Positions 16,913 through 25,686 of a stretch of 64,000 nt of DNA are shown here, in pieces. The position numbers and the translations under genes were made by a program. Every line of letters begins with the position of its first letter. Within the stretch, counting starts at the first letter, position 1. This DNA is from Bradyrhizobium diazoefficiens (GTDB lineage: Bacteria > Pseudomonadota > Alphaproteobacteria > Rhizobiales > Xanthobacteraceae). The notes under the pieces are model-generated. The model did not search any database and was not told where the DNA came from. It saw only the letters and a program-made list of their open reading frames with translations. The stretch covers positions 620,001 through 684,000 of the forward strand of contig NZ_CP067101.1 of assembly GCF_016616425.1 (NCBI RefSeq). The letters run 5' to 3'.

Positions 16913-17066
16913 TTCCTCATTCCATGAGCGGTGATTCAGCATCCCCTTAACGAGGACGCATGTCTTTACGTAAGAACTCGCGGCTGCATTTGCTAGGATT
17001 CACCAATGGAAAAAACCAAATCTCACTCTTGAATCGAACCGTGTGGCAGACTCGTTTTCGTTCGGC

Positions 17067-17765
17067 CTATCGCATGCTTGCCAAGCGTGCTTCGATCAAC
17101 GTGACCTGTGGTGCTGACCACTTCGCTCCACCCCTTGCCGTAGGGATGCCCTGCTCGGTCAATGCTCGTGCGACGTCGGTAGGTGACGTGATGCCCTTCG
17201 CTCGGAGCTTCATGAGTAAGGGGGCTATGTCCGCTGCCCGTCTGTCAGCAAGCCGAGATTGCTCGTCCCTCCCGCGTGCTTGTGCATCACTGGAGAGGGC
17301 CCCTCCTCGATGTCCGCCTAGCCGTTGACCCCTTGCCTTCGCTGCTGCAAGGGCTGCCTTCGTGCGTGCCGATATCAAGCCTGCCTCTAACTCCGCGACG
17401 GCCGCCATCTGTTGGAGCATGAAGCGCCCGGTGGGTCCCTCGATGGCGGGCAGGTCAGCGAAGCGCACGTCCACCCCTGCCTCTAGCAACCGCTCTAGGA
17501 AGCCTACCGAGCGGGTCAGCCGGTCCACCTTCGCGACCACAAGGGCTGCCCGGTGAAGACGCGCTGCGGTCAATGCTTCGTCCAGTGCGGGTCTGTCGTT
17601 GCGACGTCCGCTCTCCACTTCCGTGAACTCAGCTATGACGTTCGCCAGCCCATCTCCGAGGTGGTTGGCTACGGCGGCCCTCTGAGCATCGAGGCCTAAG
17701 CCTGATTGGCCCTGCTTGCGGGTGGACACTCGATAGTAGGCAACAAATCGGCGCTTCACGATCAC
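17067..17765 (-). CDS. serine recombinase (resolvase/invertase family)
   Basis: 232 residues from a GTG at 17765 with a 'gaggagg' ribosome-binding site. The catalytic Ser14 is in 'YYRVSTRKQGQSGLGLDAQ'; 'ESGRRNDRPAL' and 'VVAKVDRLTRSVGFL' supply the conserved Arg residues, and 'GRFMLQQMAAVAELE' precedes the long E helix. The C-terminal part 'GITSPTDVARALTEQGIPTARGGAKWSAPQV' is the small DNA-binding domain. It seems complete, unlike the remnant at 8371. It could invert or resolve DNA within the island. Confidence 0.9.
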   Translation of the reverse strand: MIVKRRFVAYYRVSTRKQGQSGLGLDAQRAAVANHLGDGLANVIAEFTEVESGRRNDRPALDEALTAARLHRAALVVAKVDRLTRSVGFLERLLEAGVDVRFADLPAIEGPTGRFMLQQMAAVAELEAGLISARTKAALAAAKARGQRLGGHRGGALSSDAQARGRDEQSRLADRRAADIAPLLMKLRAKGITSPTDVARALTEQGIPTARGGAKWSAPQVTLIEARLASMR

Positions 17766-17797
17766 TTCCTCCTCGATGGTGGCTCGCGAAAAACTTA

Positions 17798-17813
17798 GTC
17801 AACGAGCGTTGAC
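17798..17813. promoter_or_regulatory. candidate operator/res palindrome upstream of the recombinase
   Basis: GTCAAC (17798-17803) and GTTGAC (17808-17813) form a perfect palindrome with a four-base centre, about 35 bases before the recombinase start. Serine recombinases commonly bind inverted half-sites in their own promoter. This is a positional inference. Confidence 0.4.
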
Positions 17814-18335
17814 ACCATATTTTTCGGAGGAATCACCCTGCAAGAGGGGCCGCGTGAGTCAAATGGACTCAGGTGAAGCGCGGACCGCAACCATTGCGCC
17901 TGCCATGGAGGGGACCAGCCTGAGGATGGAAGGGTGAGACCGGGGCTGAAGCGCGGTGCTGGTCGTGATGAAGGAAGGCTCAGAAGTTGACCCACAGCAC
18001 GGGGGGAGAACAGCAAGCCGCCGCCACGAGGTCACTTCTGAGATTCGGGACCTATTCATTAATGTCGCCCGGGGGGCACAGCCTGATTCGGGCTGGATGC
18101 CAGCCATTAATTGTTCAGCCAACAGTCGAGAGCGCCCTGTTCGGGCGGGCTGCATGCGACCTCTAATAAGTTCTCGTACAACGCGTCTCACTCCCCAAGG
18201 CGGCCCTCGCCGGATGGCTGCTTTCTTCCAGGGGCTGGGCATTCCGTAATAGTACGGTGGCTCAATCCCAATCTAAGTTTCCGCCCTTGACCATTTTTCG
18301 AATTATTGCGGCAGCGCTGTCGGGCTGAGGACACA
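17814..18335. other. no convincing gene
   Basis: About 520 bases between the serine recombinase promoter and the zinc-ribbon miniprotein. Short open frames on both strands lack ribosome-binding sites and familiar sequence. Nothing was recognised. Confidence 0.45.
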
Positions 18336-18515
18336 ATGCCATTCGCGCACTGGAGACTGAGGGCCTGCCCAATTTGCGGCAAGCCGATGAAGGCTGCTCC
18401 GTCAGGGACCGGGGAAGTGGAGTATCGCTGCGTCAGTTGCGACGAGGCCGATCCGCTGAAATCTGCGATTGTGCGCGGCTGGATAGAAAGCCCGTTAAAG
18501 CCACCTGAGAAATAG
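18336..18515 (+). CDS. small zinc-ribbon-like protein
   Basis: 59 residues from the ATG at 18336. 'RACPICGKPMKAAPS' and 'EYRCVSCDEADP' give two CxxC knuckles about 22 residues apart, a minimal zinc ribbon. No other domain. Such proteins often bind nucleic acid or act as accessory factors, but nothing here fixes a role. Confidence 0.55.
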   Translation: MPFAHWRLRACPICGKPMKAAPSGTGEVEYRCVSCDEADPLKSAIVRGWIESPLKPPEK

Positions 18516-18896
18516 CGCCCGACGTTGATCAGCGTCATCATTGCCGTGAGCGGTTGGCCGATGCTGGTGCGATGATCGGGATCATGTTCCGCTGCCCTCG
18601 CCAGGCATCGTCGGTTCCGGCGTGGAACTCTCAAGCTCTATTCTGAGTTTTAGCCATTGATCTGAATCACGACCATCGCAGGCGCGGGACAGATGCTGTG
18701 CAATGACCAGCATCATGTTTCGCTATCCGATCACTCATCAATACGACAGCACTGGATCGAGGATGATCCGAATGCGCCAGACGTAGCTTTGTCCCGCTGA
18801 AGCGCCCGGCGTGCGGCAAGACCCTTTTCGTCAATCGGGCGACGTAGATCGGAACAGAACCATTGAGGCTGCGGTTACCAAAGGAGGAGTAACGCC
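18516..18896. other. intergenic region with possible gene debris
   Basis: Fragments such as 'MFRCPRQASSVP' near 18580, and 'KRPACGKTLFVNRAT' followed by a stop near 18845, resemble pieces of small CP-x-CG proteins. No intact frame joins them. A strong ribosome-binding site at the end (about 18881) belongs to the next gene. Confidence 0.35.
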
Positions 18897-19115
18897 ATGA
18901 GTAAGGCCCTTCGCAAGGTAGCCGCCGACCCTCCGATCATGACTGTTGGCGATCTCATCGATGAACTATGCCGATTGCCAGATACAGCGCTCGTTAGCTT
19001 CCACTGCCCAATGCTCGAACAAGAGTTGACGTTTCACCGCCTGCGACGGCGATCCAAGGAGGTCGTCGAAATCGAAGTGAACGCGTATCCGCACAGGGTT
19101 CCGTCAGCCGCTTGA
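18897..19115 (+). CDS. small hypothetical protein
   Basis: 72 residues behind a very good ribosome-binding site (aaaggagg, eight bases before the ATG). 'IMTVGDLIDELCRLPDTALVSFHCPMLEQELTFHRLRRRSKEVVEIEVN' reads as helix plus beta strands, a small alpha/beta fold. The pattern 'TVGDLIDEL...P' recurs in small unknown proteins of phage and rhizobial islands. No catalytic motif. Confidence 0.72.
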   Translation: MSKALRKVAADPPIMTVGDLIDELCRLPDTALVSFHCPMLEQELTFHRLRRRSKEVVEIEVNAYPHRVPSAA

Positions 19116-19361
19116 AATGAGCGCGAAACGAGTCGAGCGGCGGGAACGACATCTCCGCCGCGGCATTAACATTTGAGACCGTTGCTCGCTGCCCCAGGAG
19201 ACAGCGCAGATCGCGGGATAGCCAAAGGTTGTTGTGGAACCCGCTTCAAGATAAGCGCCCGTGCAGATAGCCAAAGGCAACGGTCTCCACTTCTTCAAGG
19301 GGACACTTAGGTAGTGGGCACGGCTTGGAAGCCATCAACGTTTGGCAAAGCCGGATGGGCC

Positions 19362-19595
19362 ATGCGCAATCGTATTGACATTGACCACAATCACAGCCGT
19401 GCGATTGTCCGAGAGATTGGCGAGCGTCTCCGAGGATTTCTGACAGAGGAAACCGAGGTGCCGACCAGCATCGGAAAGCGGATGGCGCTGCTTCGCGAGT
19501 TGGACGGCGAGTCGCCATCGATCCCAACCGCCGAAGAGAACTTCGAATACGAGGTTGACCGCAAAGATCAGCGGTCCGATCAGCGGCCTGCATAG
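19362..19595 (+). CDS. conserved small hypothetical protein
   Basis: 77 residues from the ATG at 19362; the frame upstream to 19314 looks unrelated. 'MRNRIDIDHNHSRAIVREIGERLRGFL' followed by 'RMALLRELDGESPSI' is a pattern I associate with a small rhizobial family without known function. It is helical and charged, without membrane segment or signal. It ends 18 bases before the convergent miniprotein at 19614. Confidence 0.65.
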   Translation: MRNRIDIDHNHSRAIVREIGERLRGFLTEETEVPTSIGKRMALLRELDGESPSIPTAEENFEYEVDRKDQRSDQRPA

Positions 19596-19613
19596 TGGTG
19601 GCGAAAGGGCTGA

Positions 19614-19706
19614 TCAGATCAGTCCCAAGACCACGAAAATCCCGATCTCGATCAGTACAGCGCCGCCTGCGATTGCGGAGGTAAGAAACATATCACTCAA
19701 AGTCAT
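19614..19706 (-). CDS. 30-residue single-membrane-segment miniprotein
   Basis: A minus-strand ATG at 19706 opens 30 codons to a TGA. The product is almost entirely one hydrophobic helix: 'SAIAGGAVLIEIGIFVVLGLI' after a polar 'MTLSDMF'. 'GGTGAGG' lies about six bases upstream as a possible ribosome-binding site. The 'GGAVLI' core echoes 'GGALLI' in the two 41-residue miniproteins nearby, so the three may be a family. Function unknown; being so short, it could also be chance. Confidence 0.42.
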   Translation of the reverse strand: MTLSDMFLTSAIAGGAVLIEIGIFVVLGLI

Positions 19707-19934
19707 GGCTCGCCTCACCATCTGCGAGCCCCCGAATTAAATACGCTGGGATCAAGAAGGTTTCGGTTCCGTCGTCAAAGCGAGCGCAGCTCCGGGCTGC
19801 TCAAGGCCTAAGCGCATTTTCCTCGCCGTGCGCTAGAGGCAGTTGTGCAGGCGGCGACTAGGGACTAGAGCGTAATGGCGATCTCTCTAGGCATGGTGCC
19901 CAACATCACGCGCAGTACCACAGTTCCGAGCTCG

Positions 19935-20060
19935 TCATTTTATGAAGTAGATGCTCGTAACCGCTACGGCGATCAGTAGTGCGCCACCCACCATAGCGAC
20001 GGCAAAACAAATGCGCGCCGGGATCGAGTATGCATCGGAATGGGGTTCTCTGATGATCAC
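19935..20060 (-). CDS. 41-residue single-membrane-segment miniprotein, copy B
   Basis: GTG start at 20060, TGA stop, 41 codons, with GGAGGAG about eight bases upstream, exactly as in copy A. 'MIIREPHSDAYSIPARICF' leads into 'AVAMVGGALLIAVAVTS' and 'IYFIK'. Most differences from copy A fall at third positions or exchange Val/Ile, Ala/Val and Arg/Lys, while the flanking non-coding sequence also carries indels. That pattern supports a translated gene kept in both copies. Confidence 0.6.
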   Translation of the reverse strand: MIIREPHSDAYSIPARICFAVAMVGGALLIAVAVTSIYFIK

Positions 20061-20235
20061 GCTACTGCTCCTCCCGTGTTGGAGGTGGAGTGCAATCGGC
20101 TGTCTTTCATCAACGGAACGAGTGAATCGCCTTTTTAGGACGGCGTCGAGTCAATTCAGTTCCGCAGTGCACCAAGGCCACAAGCGAAAACCACTGAACG
20201 AGGGAGCGGCCAAGTCAGGGCCTCACAATCGCGGG

Positions 20236-20306
20236 ATAGACGCTATGCCCCGGAAGATGAAGACCGGCGCAAGTTTCTCAAGATTTGCGGAAAATTCGCG
20301 GCGTCA
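20236..20306 (+). pseudogene. truncated second copy of the Tat-signal gene
   Basis: After 'gacgctatgccc' one base is lost relative to copy A. The frame then gives 'PEDEDRRKFLKICGKFAAS', with the twin arginines kept, but similarity ends at about 20306. No hydrophobic or His-rich part follows. It is a broken paralogue produced by the segmental duplication. Confidence 0.75.
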
Positions 20307-20418
20307 ACTTATTTAGATTGCCTACTCCCAGACGGTTGAAACATTGCTGTGTAACAACGGCCGGCTAGCACTTGAAAAAGCCCAATCCTCTCAATACGAT
20401 GTAGTTAGGTCGAGGCAA

Positions 20419-20436
20419 TCCTTTCCTGGGCACCAT
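20419..20436 (+). repeat. attR: right copy of the 18-bp integration direct repeat
   Basis: Exact copy of the tRNA-Leu 3' end at 6456-6473. Flanking sequence differs on the left side, as expected when only the tRNA end is duplicated by integration. Beyond it lies ordinary chromosome (MFS gene). Confidence 0.9.
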
Positions 20437-20552
20437 TTTGCGGAATTAGGACGCAAAATACGGCGGCTTCCGATCGGTGGAGATAGCAGGGGCGGCGATT
20501 CCTGCAGCGCCGTCGCAACGGTCCCCTGGTAGGCCAATCATCCTGCCTCCCG

Positions 20553-21824
20553 TCACACCACCCGCTTCCCCGCCCTTCCCGCCACCGCCTTCTGCACAAA
20601 ATACATCGCCACCAGCGCGACGATCGCGGACGCAACGACGACGTAGCCGATCCGGTCGAAATGGATCAGCGAGCCGTCCGGCGCTTGCGCGATGATCGCG
20701 CCGGCGAGTACCGAGCCGAGGCCGCCGGAGAGCTGCTGAAGCGAGGCGCTGATCGCGCTGAACGAGCCGCGCTGGTCGGGATCGGGAATCGCCGACATCA
20801 GCGCCTGCGACGGGATCATGCGCGAGAAGATGCCGACGAACATCAGCACGTTGACGAGGATCGCGGTCGTAAGCGCGACGTGACCGAGATGGGTGTAGAT
20901 CAGCACCATGATGACGGACACCACGCTGCCGAAGGCGAAGGTCGGGTATTTGCCGAACGCATCGCTCGCTCTGCCGACCAGCGGTCCCGTGACGATACTG
21001 AACAGGCCGGAGACGAGATAGATCGTCGGCAGATGCGTGATGTCGATGCCGAGATTATGCACGGTAAAGGCGCTGGAGAACGGCATCAGCATGTATCCGC
21101 CGGTCGCCAGCAGCGTCGTGACGAAGAACGCCAGCGTATAGCGCGGCTGCCCGATCGTTGCGATCAGATGGCGGAACGGGTTGCGGTCCTGCTTCAGCTT
21201 CAGATGCGCGTCGACCGGCTCCATGGCGAAGGCGATGATGGCGATCGCGGCGATCGAGACGATGACGATCGCAATGAAGCAGAGATGCCAGCTCCAGTGA
21301 TTGGCGAGAAACAGCCCGGCGGGAATGCCCAGCACCTGACTTGCCGCGAACGCCGTCTGGATGAAGCCCATCACGCGGCCGCGCAGCCGCAGCGAAAACA
21401 GATCGGTGACGATGGCGAGCACCACCGACCCGATCACGCCGCCGAACAATCCGGTCACGATCCGGCCGAGCAGCAGCACATGGTAATTCTGCGCCGCCGC
21501 GCAGAGCATGGTCCCGAGCGTGAACCCGACATAAAAGAACAGCAGCAGGCGCTTGCGGTCGAAGCGATCGGCAAAGCCGGCGGCCAGCACCCCCGAAATG
21601 CCCGCACTGAACGCGTAGGCCGACACCGCGACGCCGAATTGCCCGGCCGTGATGTCGAGCGCGGGCATCAGGATGGCGCCGAGCGGCGACATGATGATGA
21701 AGTCGAGGATGATCGTGAACTGCGTGAAGGCGAGCAGCGCGATGAGGAGCGCCTGGTAGCGCGAGAAGCCGCGTTGGCGTTCCCGCTGGTCGTCGAAAGG
21801 CGCAGCAAGCGTCTGTTCGGTCAT
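20553..21824 (-). CDS. MFS transporter (12-segment, drug-exporter type)
   Basis: 423 residues from the ATG at 21824; a GTG at 21830 is the alternative. The N-terminal 'FTIILDFIIMSPLGAILMPALDITAGQFG' and 'AGFADRFDRKRLLLFFYVGF' (the loop 2-3 motif A) are typical of DHA1-type exporters. About twelve hydrophobic segments are spread along the protein, with a central cytoplasmic loop at 'LKLKQDRNPFRH'. Substrate unknown. It is the first chromosomal gene beyond the island and appears monocistronic. Confidence 0.9.
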   Translation of the reverse strand: MTEQTLAAPFDDQRERQRGFSRYQALLIALLAFTQFTIILDFIIMSPLGAILMPALDITAGQFGVAVSAYAFSAGISGVLAAGFADRFDRKRLLLFFYVGFTLGTMLCAAAQNYHVLLLGRIVTGLFGGVIGSVVLAIVTDLFSLRLRGRVMGFIQTAFAASQVLGIPAGLFLANHWSWHLCFIAIVIVSIAAIAIIAFAMEPVDAHLKLKQDRNPFRHLIATIGQPRYTLAFFVTTLLATGGYMLMPFSSAFTVHNLGIDITHLPTIYLVSGLFSIVTGPLVGRASDAFGKYPTFAFGSVVSVIMVLIYTHLGHVALTTAILVNVLMFVGIFSRMIPSQALMSAIPDPDQRGSFSAISASLQQLSGGLGSVLAGAIIAQAPDGSLIHFDRIGYVVVASAIVALVAMYFVQKAVAGRAGKRVV

Positions 21825-22110
21825 GGGCACCTGATTTCATGGCGAGGGCAGGGGAGGGCGCAAGACTGGCAGCAAGACTGGCAGATGGGGTCGGCCGGGA
21901 CGATGTCCACGGGGCACATGGCACAGATTGCGCTGGAATATGAAGCCCGCGCCGGATTGTGGGATCCAGGCAACAGCCGGCCGGCCGAGGCGCCGTCCAC
22001 CCCTGCGCGCAGCCTTGCTTGCGCGGCCCGCCGGCAATGGCTACATCGCGGGCAATCCGAATTAGCTATGGTGCCGGATGCACCGATTCGACCCGAGGTT
22101 TTGAAGCGCC

Positions 22111-22725
22111 ATGACCGTACGCCTGCATCGCGGCGACCTGCCCGACCTGTCCCGCTACACCGGAGCGGTGGCGATCGACACCGAGACCATGGGGTTGAAT
22201 CCGCACCGCGACCGGCTCTGTGTGGTGCAACTCTCGCCCGGCGACGGCAGCGCCGACGTGGTGCAGATCCCCAAGGGCCACACCGACGCGCCGAACCTGA
22301 AGGCCCTGCTGGCCAACCCCGTTATCACCAAGATCTTCCACTTTGCGCGGTTCGACGTCGCGGTGCTGTACCAGACCTTCGGCGTGATGACCGGGCCGAT
22401 CTACTGCACCAAGATCGCCTCACGCCTGACCCGCACCTATACCGACCGCCATGGCCTCAAGGACCTCGTGCGCGAGGTGCTCAATATCGACCTCTCCAAG
22501 CAGCAGCAGTCCAGCGACTGGGGGTCCGACAGTTTGACCGAGCCGCAGCTCGCCTACGCCGCCTCGGACGTGCTGCATCTGCATGGCTTGCGCGAACGGC
22601 TCGACGCCATGCTGGTGCGGGAAGGCCGCACCCAGCTGGCCAACGCCTGTTTCGACTTCCTGCCGACCCGTGCCCTGCTCGACCTCCAGGGCTGGGAGGA
22701 AGAGGACATTTTCGCGCATTCCTGA
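22111..22725 (+). CDS. rnd: ribonuclease D-type 3'-5' exonuclease
   Basis: 204 residues, only the DEDDy exonuclease domain; the HRDC domains of E. coli RNase D are missing, as is usual in short alphaproteobacterial forms. Motifs: 'AIDTETMGL' (Exo I), 'KIFHFARFDVAVL' (Exo II) and 'YAASDVLHLHGL' (Exo III with Tyr and Asp). It trims structured RNA 3' ends in the cytoplasm. It precedes the lptC-lptA-lptB genes in the same direction. Confidence 0.92.
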   Translation: MTVRLHRGDLPDLSRYTGAVAIDTETMGLNPHRDRLCVVQLSPGDGSADVVQIPKGHTDAPNLKALLANPVITKIFHFARFDVAVLYQTFGVMTGPIYCTKIASRLTRTYTDRHGLKDLVREVLNIDLSKQQQSSDWGSDSLTEPQLAYAASDVLHLHGLRERLDAMLVREGRTQLANACFDFLPTRALLDLQGWEEEDIFAHS

Positions 22726-22869
22726 TGCCTGTGCCGGCCGTTGAGCCAGGGCTGCCGCCCCGTTTCGGACACTTTCGTAACGGCCTGTCGCCAGCTGCAT
22801 ATTTTGTCGGTGCCGGGTACAATGGGGCATCTTCGACCCGAACAGGCCAGCAGGCACCCTGGAGCAGCG

Positions 22870-23598
22870 GTGAATTCGGCGCACAATCCAACCTACGACG
22901 CCGCGCTTGCGGCGAAGTTTGCCAGCGCGGCGCGCCACAGCCGTCTGGTGCGGATTCTGCGGGTCTCGGTCCCGGCGACGGTGGTCGTGGCCATGGCCGT
23001 GATCATCTACATCGCGTTTTTCAACAAATTCCGGATTCCGGAGCTGCCGCTCACGGTCGAAAACATGGTGGTGTCGGGCACCAAGATCACGATGGAATCC
23101 CCGCATCTGGCCGGCTTCACGCCGGACCAGCGGCCCTACGAGCTCTGGGCCAAGACCGCGACGCAGGACATCACCGATCCCGATCACGTCGATCTCAACG
23201 ACCTGCGTGCGAAGGTGCTGATGGAGGATCAATCCACCCTGTTCCTCGACGCCCGCACCGGCCGCTTCGACAACAAGCAGCAGCAGCTCGATTTGCACAA
23301 GGACATCTTCCTGCGCACCTCCACCGGCTATGAGGCGCGGCTGAACTCCGCCTTCGTCGACATGAACAAAGGCACGGTCTCATCGGACGAGCGCGTCGAT
23401 GTCAAGCTGACCAACGGCACGCTGACCGCGGATCGCTTGCGCATCACCGAAGGCGGCGACGTCATTCGCTTCGAGGGCAACGTGGTGATGCATCTGGACA
23501 AGCTGGATCAGCCCGCTGCCGCTCAGCCTGCGCCGCCCGAGCCCCCGCCGCCGGCGAAGACGCGCGCGCCTCAGAACAAGTCTGCCAACTCAAGATGA
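22870..23598 (+). CDS. lptC: LPS export protein LptC
   Basis: About 242 residues from a GTG at 22870; the frame is open from 22741, but the sequence before 'NSAHNPTYDAALAAKFASAARHSRLVRILR' is atypical. One N-terminal membrane anchor ('VPATVVVAMAVIIYIAFF') is followed by a periplasmic beta domain with repeated 'LTADRLRITEGGDVIRFEGNV', matching LptC. It links the inner-membrane LptBFG complex to LptA. The tail is Pro/Ala-rich. Its stop overlaps the lptA start as ATGA. Confidence 0.88.
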   Translation: MNSAHNPTYDAALAAKFASAARHSRLVRILRVSVPATVVVAMAVIIYIAFFNKFRIPELPLTVENMVVSGTKITMESPHLAGFTPDQRPYELWAKTATQDITDPDHVDLNDLRAKVLMEDQSTLFLDARTGRFDNKQQQLDLHKDIFLRTSTGYEARLNSAFVDMNKGTVSSDERVDVKLTNGTLTADRLRITEGGDVIRFEGNVVMHLDKLDQPAAAQPAPPEPPPPAKTRAPQNKSANSR

Positions 23599-24326
23599 TT
23601 TCCATGACCAAGATCTTTTCGCGCAGCGACGACAAGCGGTGCGCCATCATCAGCGCGGCTGCACTTGCAGTCGGCATCGCGCTGGTCGCTGGCGGCGCGG
23701 CCGTCGCGCAAAGCGCGATGCAGGGCGTGCCCAACGCGATGCAGGGCTTTTCGCAGAATCGCGACCAACCGATCCAGATCGAGGCCGCCTCGCTCGAGAT
23801 GCGCGACAAGAAGAAGGAGGCGACCTTCGCCGGCAATGTGAAGGTCGTGCAGGGCGACACCACCATGACCTCGAAGACGCTGGTGGTGTTCTATGAATCG
23901 GGCGGCGACAAGCCCGCTACGCCCAAGCCTGCCGCGAAGGGTGCGAAATCGGCGCCGATGCAGTCGGCGACGCCGGGCCCGGGCGGCAGCTCCTCGATCA
24001 AGCGGCTGGAGGCGAGGGGCAATGTCGTGGTCACCCAGAAGGACCAGGTCGTGACGGGCGAGACCGCCGTGTTCGATACCAAGACCAATCTCATCACCAT
24101 GCTCGGCGGCGGCGGCCAGGTCGTCCTGACGCAATGCAAGAACGTATTGCGCGGCGACCGTTTGATGGTCGACATGACGACGGGCGTGTCGCGGGTGGAA
24201 TCCGACAATGGCCGGGTTCAGGCCCTGCTGCCGCAGGGCGGCGGCAACGATTGCGGCTCGGGCGGTTCGGGCAAGCCCGGTGTGGGGCCGCCCCTGCAAT
24301 TGCCCGGCGCTAGCAGGCAAAGGTAA
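23595..24326 (+). CDS. lptA: LPS transport periplasmic protein LptA
   Basis: 243 residues. A signal peptide ('AALAVGIALVAGGAAVAQSA') is followed by the OstA/LptA domain: 'PIQIEAASLEMRDKKKEATFAGNVKVVQGDTTMTSKTLVVFY', 'IKRLEARGNVVVTQKDQVVTGETAVFDTKTN'. An Ala/Pro-rich insertion at about 105-130 separates the beta repeats, and 'QCKNVLRGDRLMVDMTTGVSRVE' closes the domain. It forms the periplasmic LPS bridge. A four-base overlap with lptC indicates coupling. Confidence 0.92.
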   Translation: MISMTKIFSRSDDKRCAIISAAALAVGIALVAGGAAVAQSAMQGVPNAMQGFSQNRDQPIQIEAASLEMRDKKKEATFAGNVKVVQGDTTMTSKTLVVFYESGGDKPATPKPAAKGAKSAPMQSATPGPGGSSSIKRLEARGNVVVTQKDQVVTGETAVFDTKTNLITMLGGGGQVVLTQCKNVLRGDRLMVDMTTGVSRVESDNGRVQALLPQGGGNDCGSGGSGKPGVGPPLQLPGASRQR

Positions 24327-24573
24327 ACTCGAAAGTAAATTACGTTAGTACATTCAAAGGCTTGCATCTGATGCGGCCGAACCTAGGTTGAAGCTTGCCC
24401 GACGAGACTGTATGTAGCGCGAAGGGCTTTCGAAGCGGGGTGCGCCGCTTTTCGGGCGTGTTTCACTGGGCATGAGACATCCCTTCACTCATGCTGCGTC
24501 GGCTAGTCGAAAGGCCGGGGCGGCAGATCGCGCGAATTCGCGCAGGATCGTCGCGAAAGGCTGGAAGGCGGGG

Positions 24574-25596
24574 ATGGTCGATCTGTTCAGCATGTTCCGT
24601 CGGCGCCCCGCCAAACGCGGCCGGCCAGGATTTGCGCGTCAGGACATCACCGCGCTCGGTGACAACGTCGGCGGTCTCGTGGCCAGTCCGGTCCGGGATG
24701 CGCCGCCGATCGCCCGGGACCAGCCGATGCGCGCGCCCGACCAGTTCCAAGGTGACTATCAAGGCGACTACCGGGCCGACTATCAAGCCGAGGCGCTGCG
24801 TCCGCAGGCCGTTCACCCCGTCAGGAGCGCCGCCAGATCGAACGGCGCCGGCGGGCCGCAGCTGCTGAAGCGGCCGGGTTTCCTGGCTGCGCACAGCGTG
24901 GAGAAGGCCTTCGGCAGCCGCCAAGTCGTGCGCGGCGTCAGCATCTATGTGCGCCGTGGTGAAGCGGTCGGCCTGCTCGGACCGAACGGCGCCGGCAAGA
25001 CCACCGTGTTCTACATGATCACCGGCCTGATCAAGGCCGATCGCGGCGCGATCGAACTCGACGGCCACGACGTCACCAAACTCCCGATGTATCAGCGCGC
25101 GCGGCTCGGCATCGGCTATCTGCCGCAGGAAGCCTCGATTTTCCGCGGCCTCACCGTCGAGCAGAACATCCGCGCCGTGCTCGAAGTGGTCGAGCCCTCG
25201 CGCAAGAAACGCGAGCACCAGCTCGACTCCCTGCTCGACGAGTTCAATATCACGCGGCTGCGCAAATCGCCGTCGATCGCGCTGTCCGGCGGCGAGCGGC
25301 GCCGCGTCGAGATCGCGCGTGCGCTGGCGACACGTCCGAACTACATGCTGCTCGACGAGCCCTTCGCCGGCATCGACCCGATCGCGGTCGGCGACATCCA
25401 GGACCTCGTCCGCCATCTCACCAATCGCGGCATCGGCGTGCTCATCACCGACCACAATGTCCGCGAGACGCTCGGCCTCACCGATCGCGCCTATATCGTC
25501 TATGCCGGCGAAATCCTGACCGAGGGGAGCCCGGATGAGATCGTCGCCGATCCGGACGTGCGCCGCCTTTACCTTGGCGAGGAATTCCGCCTCTAG
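24574..25596 (+). CDS. lptB: LPS export ABC transporter ATP-binding protein LptB, with N-terminal extension
   Basis: 340 residues from the ATG at 24574; an ATG at 24472 is in frame but the added part looks non-coding. The ABC domain begins near residue 98: Walker A 'GPNGAGKTT', signature '[15 protein letters not shown]', Walker B '[13 protein letters not shown]', switch 'LITDHNV'. '[15 protein letters not shown]' is LptB-specific. The first 97 residues are an extra basic, Asp/Tyr/Gln-rich region absent from E. coli LptB. It powers LPS extraction with LptF and LptG. rpoN follows. Confidence 0.92.
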   Translation: MVDLFSMFRRRPAKRGRPGFARQDITALGDNVGGLVASPVRDAPPIARDQPMRAPDQFQGDYQGDYRADYQAEALRPQAVHPVRSAARSNGAGGPQLLKRPGFLAAHSVEKAFGSRQVVRGVSIYVRRGEAVGLLGPNGAGKTTVFYMITGLIKADRGAIELDGHDVTKLPMYQRARLGIGYLPQEASIFRGLTVEQNIRAVLEVVEPSRKKREHQLDSLLDEFNITRLRKSPSIALSGGERRRVEIARALATRPNYMLLDEPFAGIDPIAVGDIQDLVRHLTNRGIGVLITDHNVRETLGLTDRAYIVYAGEILTEGSPDEIVADPDVRRLYLGEEFRL

Positions 25597-25645
25597 GCCA
25601 ACTTTCCAATCCGTCAAGGCGTGTACATCGGGCTTGGACTAGGAT

Positions 25646-25685
25646 AAGCAAGAATTGGACCAATTTTTGGGAACGGTTCTTGCTT
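25646..25685 (+). promoter_or_regulatory. 9-bp inverted repeat with sigma-54-like motif at the rpoN start
   Basis: aagcaagaa (25646-25654) is the exact complement of ttcttgctt (25677-25685), ending one base before the ATG of rpoN. The right arm is part of gGGaAC-GGTTC-TTGCT (25669-25684), which keeps the invariant GG and GC twelve bases apart as in the -24/-12 consensus. A hairpin here would hide the translation start. Bound sigma-54 could repress its own gene. Confidence 0.4.
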
Positions 25686-25686
25686 C

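Larger units (their letters stand above)
19846..20306. repeat. segmental duplication, copy B
   Basis: Partner of 11474-12010. It contains the second membrane miniprotein and a truncated Tat-signal gene, and lies next to the right end of the island. It lacks some of the AT-rich sequence present in copy A just upstream of the Tat-signal gene. Confidence 0.85.

Noticed and set aside
18570..18860. Small CP-x-CG genes
   Set aside because: Pieces are in different frames with stops between; reported only as possible debris.
20661..23333. 890-codon open frame on the plus strand
   Set aside because: It is the antisense of the MFS gene joined to a wrong frame of rnd and lptC; Arg/Asp/His-rich mirror composition, no family. 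High-GC shadow.
25635..25650. Second -24/-12-like site before rpoN
   Set aside because: Only the GG and GC positions match; the rest of the consensus fails.
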